Of a DNA stretch of 64,000 nucleotides, positions 54,001-63,000 are shown piece after piece; the first letter of the stretch is position 1; the number at the start of each line of letters is the position of its first letter. Origin of the DNA: Megalonaias nervosa (Eukaryota; Mollusca; Bivalvia; Unionida; Unionidae). A program made the translations under genes and the position numbers. The notes beneath the pieces are model-generated. The model had not been told where the DNA came from. It ran no database searches and saw only the letters and a list, made by a program, of their open reading frames with translations. The DNA is taken from positions 1-64,000 of the forward strand of contig JAECUM010009375.1 in assembly GCA_016617855.1 (NCBI GenBank), given 5' to 3'.

Positions 54001-57000
54001 TCTGACATAAAGAACAAGGGATTACATGAGAATATTTTGACCTTGCAGATCTCTTTCAGTGGTAGAACTTGAAGGTCATACCACCTGATGGACAGACACA
54101 TACAGTGATAAAATATGTCTCTACTGTACAGGGGGTTCTCCTTTCCTTGCCGATCCACCAGGGACAGTTGAAATGAGATACCAGCTGACCTAATAAAATA
54201 AGTGTTACAGGGGTTAAATAAAAAACACACAGAACAAACACATCAATCTCTTGTGAAATATTTCCTTAAAAGCACAATTATCACTCTAGAATTTAAGTCA
54301 ATGGTATTATCTTCTATGGTATGCCACAAGGGAAATAATGTGGAAGTCTTGTTTTTTAAGTTATGTCCCCTACTCCATAGGCATGATCCAGCATCTGTGT
54401 TGTACAACTGCATTTGACTCCTCATGCAATCAAGTGTAAAGATGGGTACATGGTGAGAATCTTAACAGTTTTTTAGGTGGGGATATCAACAGTATCATTG
54501 GTCAATGGCACTGTATCATCCCTGCACTTCTGACCTACGCCACTAGGGGCATGGCCTAACCTAGTGGCTGATGTTACAACACTGTAAATGCGTAATTGTC
54601 TCTTCATGTCCAGCTTAAGTGCATGTTGTTATAAGGTGAGGATCTTAACAGTTACCAAGTTATGATCCTGAGTTAACTCCCTAACTCCAGAGACATGGCC
54701 CAGGGTCTGTATTTTAAATGTGTCTCATTTAATTCCTTCATGCCCTTCAAACCTATATATGGTTATAAAGTAAGAATCTTAGGGTATCCATGATATGACC
54801 CAATGGCACGTTTCCATGGCCCTTTGTCTATATTGTGCACATGTTTGCTTTCATCTCCTCATGTCCTTCAAACCTATATACAGTTATCAGATAGAGATCT
54901 CAAAAGTTTCCAAGTTATGATCCAGGGGCAAGTCCCCTACTTCCGGGACATGCCCCGCAATTCAGACTGGATGTATGTTTGATTACATCTCCTGTCTCTT
55001 AAAATAATATGAGGTTATAACCAGACAGCTCAACAGTTTCCAAGTTATTGCAGATACAACATTCCTCCCCACCTGGGACAGGACCCAAAGGTGGAATCCA
55101 AAAACCCAATGAAATATGTAATAGCCCTAGCATCAGTGATTACACATCGACATGTATCTAACAAATTTGTTGAGAGTTTTTATAAAACACCTCCCCAACC
55201 TTCACCCTTACCCCAGCTCAAATTACTAACAGATGGCTTGACAGAAGTATAGATGGGAAGGATAACATGATCCCTGCCCTTTTATCCAGAAAGCATGGGA
55301 AGTTTAAAAACATTCTCCTCTAATTTGTGTTAATAATTTCCTTCATGTATTCATATTAAACATAACAAATTAAAGGTATCTGCAAAGATTCAGGGAAACA
55401 TTTATTGTAGTTGTGACACTAATGCAGTCTTCTAAAAGTATTTACCAACAAACATTTCCTGCGATCTATTTCCATTTCTGATACCACTACTTGTGAACAA
55501 GACTCTATGTTAACTGTAGCTAAATATGTATGTGTTCTTTCATCAGTCACTATGTAATGCTCTCTCTCTCTCTCTCTCTCACACAAATACACACACACAC
55601 ACACACAGATCTGACATTGTAATATATGATGATAGATCTGCATCTGTGCAGTCTGCAATTGTACTTATGAGTGAGTAAATATGGTAAATAAAACTGAAAC
55701 CCTAAATGAAAGAAATATTGTTGTGCTTACTTAATGGCTTTTTCTGCATTTTTTGGAATGCCTGAGTATGGATTGACTTTCCCAAGAAGTTTGAATGCTC
55801 TTTTATTCCTTTCTTCTTCACATCTGTAAAATTGATATGCACTGTTGGTCATCTCAAAATGTAACATATAAAACTAATTGTAACTTATAAGGACTGCATA
55901 GCAAGAAGACATTCTATGTGCCTTGACTACTGAGGTCATGCTAGCTTTTTAGTGCATGTGTTCTAGAATGCGGTTTATATCCTGTGTCCCAAAACCATAT
56001 TCTGACTGTAACTCACTGGTACAGAATATTGCATCTAACAAGTTATGGCTAGTTAAAATTTGCATCTTCCTGCAATAATGGGAAAATTTTGTAAGCTACC
56101 ACATCTTGTTGAGTTTCATCAGATCTGGTTCCTCAATCAAACATAATACATGGTTTCCTGTGTATGCTGGAGAATTACTTTTCCTAGAGTACTGAAGGAG
56201 CAAATGATTGGGGGACCAAGTAGATATTTGTATGTGAACAACCAAATGGAACTTAAATATCATTGTGGTATTAGTCATTTGTAGGCATCTCCCACTTTAT
56301 GAAAAATTATACAGAATTACAACAAACAAAACTTGTCAATTCTGATGCAACATGTCATATTCTTTGAATTTCACTCTTTTTTACTTCACATCGACTGAAG
56401 GTATCATCTATTTTGTCTGGATTGATGTCATTTATGTCCTGGATGCAAAATTGTGTGCTTATGTGACCACTTTTGTCTAAAAAGTAAGCTTTCTTCCTTT
56501 TAAGGAGACTAAAATACTACAAGATGAAACATTTCTAATAATTCTAAGACTGGACTTACAAGGAAACTCTACTATAGCAACTGCTGGGGTCCAGAGAACC
56601 ATCACGTCATGCAAAATATTATGCAATATTGAGATAAGTCACTTAACAAAAGAAATGCTCCCGGTTTATCCTCAAAGTTTTGAAAGATCTGGGGTTGGCC
56701 AGGTTAATCCTCTTGGCTATGAGAGATGGGTGGGGTGGTCAGGTTTATCCTCTTGCCCATGAAATATGGGTGGGATGGCCAGGTTTATACTCTAGGTTGT
56801 GAATGATGGGTAGGGTGGCCAGGTTTATCCTCTAGGCTATGAAAGATGAATATGGTGGCCAGGTTTATCCTATAAGCTATGAAAGATGGGTGGGGTGACA
56901 ATGTTTATCCTCTAGGCCATAAAATATGGTTGGGGTGGCCAGTTTTATCCTCTAGGCTATGAAAGATTGGTGGGTTGGCCAAGTTTATCATCTATGCTAT

Positions 57001-60000
57001 GAAACATGTGTGAGGTGGCCAGGATTATTTTCTAGGCTGTGAAAGATGGGTGCATGGCCAGGTTTATCCTCTAGGCTATAAAAGATGTGTGGGTGGCCAG
57101 ATTTATCCTATAGGCTATGAAAGATGTGTGGGATGGCCAGGTTTATCCTCTTGCCCATGAAATATGGGTGGGATGTCCAGGTTTATACTCTAGGCTGTGA
57201 ATGATGGGTATGATGGGTAGGGTGGCCAGGTTTATCCTCAAGGTTATGAAAGATGAATATGGTGGCCAGGTTTATCCTATAAGCTACGAAAGATGGGTGG
57301 AGTGACAATGTTTATCCTCTAGGCCATGAAATATGGTTGGGGTGGCCAGTTTTATCTTCTAGGCTATGAAGATTGGTGGGTTGGCCAAGTTTATCATTTA
57401 TGCTATGAAACATGTGTGAGGTGGCCAGGATTATTTTCTAGGCTGTGAAAGATGGGTGCATGGCCAGGTTTATCCTCTAGGCTATAAAAGATGTGTGGGT
57501 GGCCAGATTTATCCTATAGGCTATGAAAGATGTGTGGGATGGCCAGGTTTATCCTCTTGCCCATGAAATATGGGTGGGATGTCCAGGTTTATACTCTAGG
57601 CTGTGAATGATGGGTATGATGGGTAGGGTGGCCAGGTTTATCCTCAAGGTTATGAAAGATGAATATGGTGGCCAGGTTTATCCTATAAGCTACGAAAGAT
57701 GGGTGGAGTGACAATGTTTATCCTCTAGGCCATGAAATATGGTTGGGGTGGCCAGTTTTATCTTCTAGGCTATGAAGATTGGTGGGTTGGCCAAGTTTAT
57801 CATTTATGCTATGAAACATGTGTGAGGTGGCCAGGATTATTTTCTAGGCTGTGAAAGATGGGTGCATGGCCAGGTTTATCCTCTATGCTATAAAAGATGT
57901 GTGGGTGGCCAGATTTATCTATAGGCTATGAAAGATGTGTGGGATGGCCAGGTTGATCCTCTTGCCCATGAAATATGGGTTGGGTGGCCAGGTTTATCCT
58001 CTAGGTCATGAAAGACGGGTGAGTTGGCCAAGTGTATCATTTAGGCTATGAAAGATTGGTGTTGTGGCCCAGTTTATTATCTAGGCTATGAAAGATGGAT
58101 GGGTGGCCAGGTTTATCCTCTAGCCATGAAAGATGGGTGGGGTGGCCAAGTTTATCCTCTAGGCTATGAAAGATGGGTTGGTGGCCAGGTTTACTCTCTA
58201 GGCTATGAAAGATGGGTAGTGTTAGGATTGTTGCAATACTCTGAGTTTCAGTGCCAAAGCTAACAAATCAAACTGATGCATATTTAACACAATAGAGTAC
58301 AAACATAGTGATAATACATGAATTATTTAATTTTCTGCAGATAACCATGCAATTGTACATATATGTATGGTACATATATGTATAGGAAAATTACCAAAAT
58401 GAATTGCATGTCTAAATGAAGTACTTGTGTACTCACCAACTATTCTCATTACATCCTTATAACAGTACATTCATAACAATTCCATCACAAATGTGCATAA
58501 AGAAGTATATACGTTTTAATCATCCCAGCCAAGATCATGATGTGTCCAAATTCAAAACAAACAAAAAATAATCTAAGAATAACCTGAGGAAAGATATAGC
58601 GCAGTTACATTTTAGTATATGTGTGTATAGATGTCAAGGTCGCTAAATGACACCTGCATACATTTCAAACCTAAAGATGGCAGGAGCTACTAGATTTCAT
58701 TCAAATCTGAATACCTAATTCAATGCTAATAAACTTATGAAACACTATATACACAGACAAAAGTACGAAACACTACATACATAGACAAAAGTATAAAACG
58801 CTACATACATAGACAAAAGAATGAAACACTATATACACAGACAAAAGTATGAAACACTACATACATAGAGAAAAGAATGAAACACTATATACACAGACAA
58901 AAGTATGAAACTCTACATACATAGTCAAAAGAATGAAACACTATATACACAGATAAATGTATGAAACACTACATACATAGTCAAAAAAATGAAACACTAT
59001 ATACACAGAAAAGAGTATGAAACACTATATACAAAGGCAAAATGTCTCATACCACTTATATAGGGATAGTTATTGAGGATAAGTTTATTGTTTTCCAAAG
59101 AAATTTATTGATTTTCGTCCTTTAGTAACTAATCATGTGACAGCTGGCTAACATAACAAAAGCCGATTGTGCAAAATGGTAACTTTTATTTTGTGATCTA
59201 TTTACTTTTTATAATGCAATGCCTAGTTATAACATTTTATTGTGAGATTAGCTTTGAAGATTTCGAACTACTTAATTAGGTATGCAAGTTATTTAACTTG
59301 TCAATTCAGGTTATAAATTTATTCCAGCCAAGGTATTGTTTTGGTACTTGGGTATATATGCTAGTTGATCAGCAAGCTTCTGTGGGTTAGTATTGGCTCT
59401 GGACTGAACAGCAGCTGTTTCACAAAACGAAACTTTGAAGATAAACACACACAAGATTAAGAATTATCAGCCTTTTAAGAACCAATATCTTTATTAACAA
59501 AAACAAGGTAAGAAACAAAGTGCAGTCACTGCAATTGATACATTTGAATTGAACATTTACAACTAAAAATTTTTAAAATCTTTATTCGTTTAAAGAAAGA
59601 GTAATCAGATGATACAGCACATTTCACAAGATCAACGAGTCAAACAGTAATTTACTTGGGCAAAAAGACAATCATGAGAAATTGGTAAACAGGTTGTAAA
59701 AATTTGAAGTCACATCACAAATGTGTTATTTCTGAATCCATACTATAACATATGCATACTACAGCAGAGTTTCCATGTAATAATATATAGTATAAGAATA
59801 GTTCCCATCAAAGAATAAGTAATCACCTCTACAGGAATGTGAATTAAAAAGAAACCCTCAAGCCAATTACTCAAATTCAATACTGACACTGAACTTTCTG
59901 TGCTAAAAAATGTGTATTTTTTCAACAAAATGTTGACTAGAAGACAACAAAACCAAGATTAAACAATCATGGTAATTATAATAAAGTCCTAGTGGTGAAT

Positions 60001-63000
60001 ATAGTTTAAATATATCTTCTCTTTATTTTCGGTCTTCTTTTTCCTAACAGATTCTACTTACAGAGTATGTATTCCATTGATCTGAATCAGCTAAGAAAAG
60101 ACTTACCACATATACTAACTTATAAGTCAAGTTCAATAGCAAGCTGCACAGACCTAAATCTGCCATTAAATAATGCACATGCAGATTTAGGCGACTTATA
60201 AGTGAGTATATATGGTGTTTACTGAACATTACAACATCTTTACCATAATAAGTGCTCAGAACAAGGATTAATGTAAGCAATGTGCTTGTTTCCTGAATGT
60301 ATAATTATGTACAAATGTTCTGAATGATTCAGACAAATAAGATATTGTTTAGTTAAGTACCCACTTTTTAAGGCACAATTTTTTCCAGTGGGATGCAGGC
60401 AATCTCTCTCCACTAGCTTCCTGCTGCTGCTGTTGCCTGGAGACTGTTGGTATGGCAGCAAATCTCTCACATATCTTGTTCCACAGAAAACTAAAAGAAA
60501 GTTAACTATACAATGTGAAAACTGTGTACAAATGTACATTTCACTTCTGCAGTAACTCTGCAATCCTGAACCCATATACAATACAACCTCAACCTATCTT
60601 ACATTAATATATCTCCCAAAACTCTGATTGCATAGTTTACTCATGTAAACAATTTTGCCATTGTAAATGAGAATGTTTGATGACAACAGTCTTTATTTGA
60701 ACAAGGAGATTATGAATTTATGTTCACAAACATGCTGACTTCAGCATGAAAGAGGGATAGTTGGTGCACAGATTTTTATTTTCCTCTCTATTCAGTTGTA
60801 ATAAAACAAATACAGTTACAACAGTTAGGCTATATTTTTATAACATTGATTTTTGAACTAAAATATCAAAGAAGATACCTCTGCCTAAACTGTAATCATA
60901 TGTGTTCATTTATGTCCATATTTTAAGTTCACCAAACAAAACATTCTGAAACTGTCAAATAATTATGAATTCTAAAAATTTTATTCGTAAGATTTGCCTT
61001 AAAGTGTCATGTGAAGACTACTTCACACAACCATCTTTGCTGTTGATGTTATTTGTCAAGAATACTTGTCAAGATTACGTGTCACAAATTCTTGTCAAGA
61101 TTACTGTCTTGTCAATGTTATTTGTCAAGAATACTTGCCAAGATTACTTGTCACAAATTCTTGTTAAAATTACTTGTCACTGTTAAATCAGGAATACTTG
61201 TCAAGATTACTTATCAAAATTACTTGTCAAGAGCAGAAGTTATTCAAATGTGCTGCACAACATATATATGAACATGATAAAACTATAATTTAATTGGATA
61301 TAAGATTAAATGGGAAGATGCTGGGCTAGACCAACTTTGATGGCTTGCTATTGTAAATCTCCATGCTTTTTTATTACCAAATATACTTGCGTATAAGTTG
61401 AATCAAACTGCAAACAACAAAGATCCTGATCTGCTAAGCATAATGCTCCTGCAGATCAAGGTCTATCTTGTTTGTTCTACTGGTTGCTTCTAAGAAACTG
61501 GAAAGACCCAGAGCCTGCACGTTATGTGCCAGCCGATCTGGGTCTGTGTAGTTTGCAGATGGATTCATAAGTGATTATATACGGTATATCTACATGTACA
61601 AATACAATAATACCCAACCTAAATTCTGCCCCTTGAAAATAACCCAGGGGTCAGAACAGAACATCCACCAGATATGTTCTTTTGATTTCTATGACCATAT
61701 ATATTGTTACGTGTCTAGGCTTGTACTAAAGTAACAAGAAAAGAGTGACGACAACAAGCTTTGTAAACTTTAACAAACCAATTTATCTCCCTAGAAAAAC
61801 AAGGTAAGAATGAGAAAAAGGACTTATGGTTTATGAATCAAATCCAAAATTAATCCAAGATTAAAAAATCAGAAGTCCTATCAATGAAAAGTTCTAAATG
61901 AATCACAGTTTGAATCCTGATGAAATTACAAGATGGAAGGCAATGACGTATGCCGTAACCTTCACAGTGTTGTCGTGTCAACAGTTCCTTGTTGAATCAC
62001 AAAAAAATAATATTCCAGTTTAGAATTTCTGAATAAATTTCTATCAATGTCTTTGTCCAAGCATTCTGATGAGCACTAGAATTTTCCAGGGTTAATAAAT
62101 TACTAATTCCATAAAATAAAAAAATTCAACTCAAACTGGTCACAACAAAACACCCTTGACTTTCAAAGGTTTAAAGTACAACTGGCAAATTATTATGATA
62201 ACATGAGTTATAAGCCCAACTAAAACGCAAAACAGATTCCCGGATGGGGGTCAAAATTTCATCCCACTGGGAAAACCAAGTTTTTAACAATAAACACGTT
62301 ATTTGTCACATACTCCAGGTATGGCCTTGATTCCACTAAATAAATCTTACTCTTAGAATGAATAAAAAAAAAAAATAAAAAAAAAGTTGTTTACTAAAAG
62401 CCTTACTGATTTCTGAATCAAGGTCAGCAATTAGATACAATGTTTCAACTACTGGTTATTTATCAGGTCAAACAGAACTGAATTGAATTTCTAAAAAAAA
62501 ATCAAATCCAGTAGACAAAATTATCATTATAATAACATGTAATTGAATAAAATAAAAACAAAAAAAAAATTCAAAACTAACAAACAAGTAATTAAATTAC
62601 ATATACATAACAATATAAAGTCTAAAAGATATTTAAAATGTCATTGTTATTAACACTGTTGCACACCTGACCTTTGATCCATTCCCAGGAATCCAAAAAT
62701 AACACTCCTCTTGCAAATGTTGACCATTTGGGCAAAAATAACAATCAAGTGTGATGAATGTCAAACAGCAGCTTATTTTGAAATGGACAGACATACATAC
62801 ATTTAAACAAATGGAGGGTTTCACAATATTCCTGATACTAAAGTATCCAAATACACATAATAAGGATTAGTTAATTAACTGTGTACAAATGCTCTGGTGT
62901 TTTAGACTAAATGATCTTTCTTTTAAAGACTTAACTTACTTGTCATTTGCAAGTGCTTTCCACCTCTGACAAATCTGGCCAGCTGTCAACAAGCCCTGTG

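Noticed and set aside
58048..58263. 71-codon frame with repeated GYERWVGGQVY
   Set aside because: It is translation of the 40-bp minisatellite, which is out of frame elsewhere in the array.
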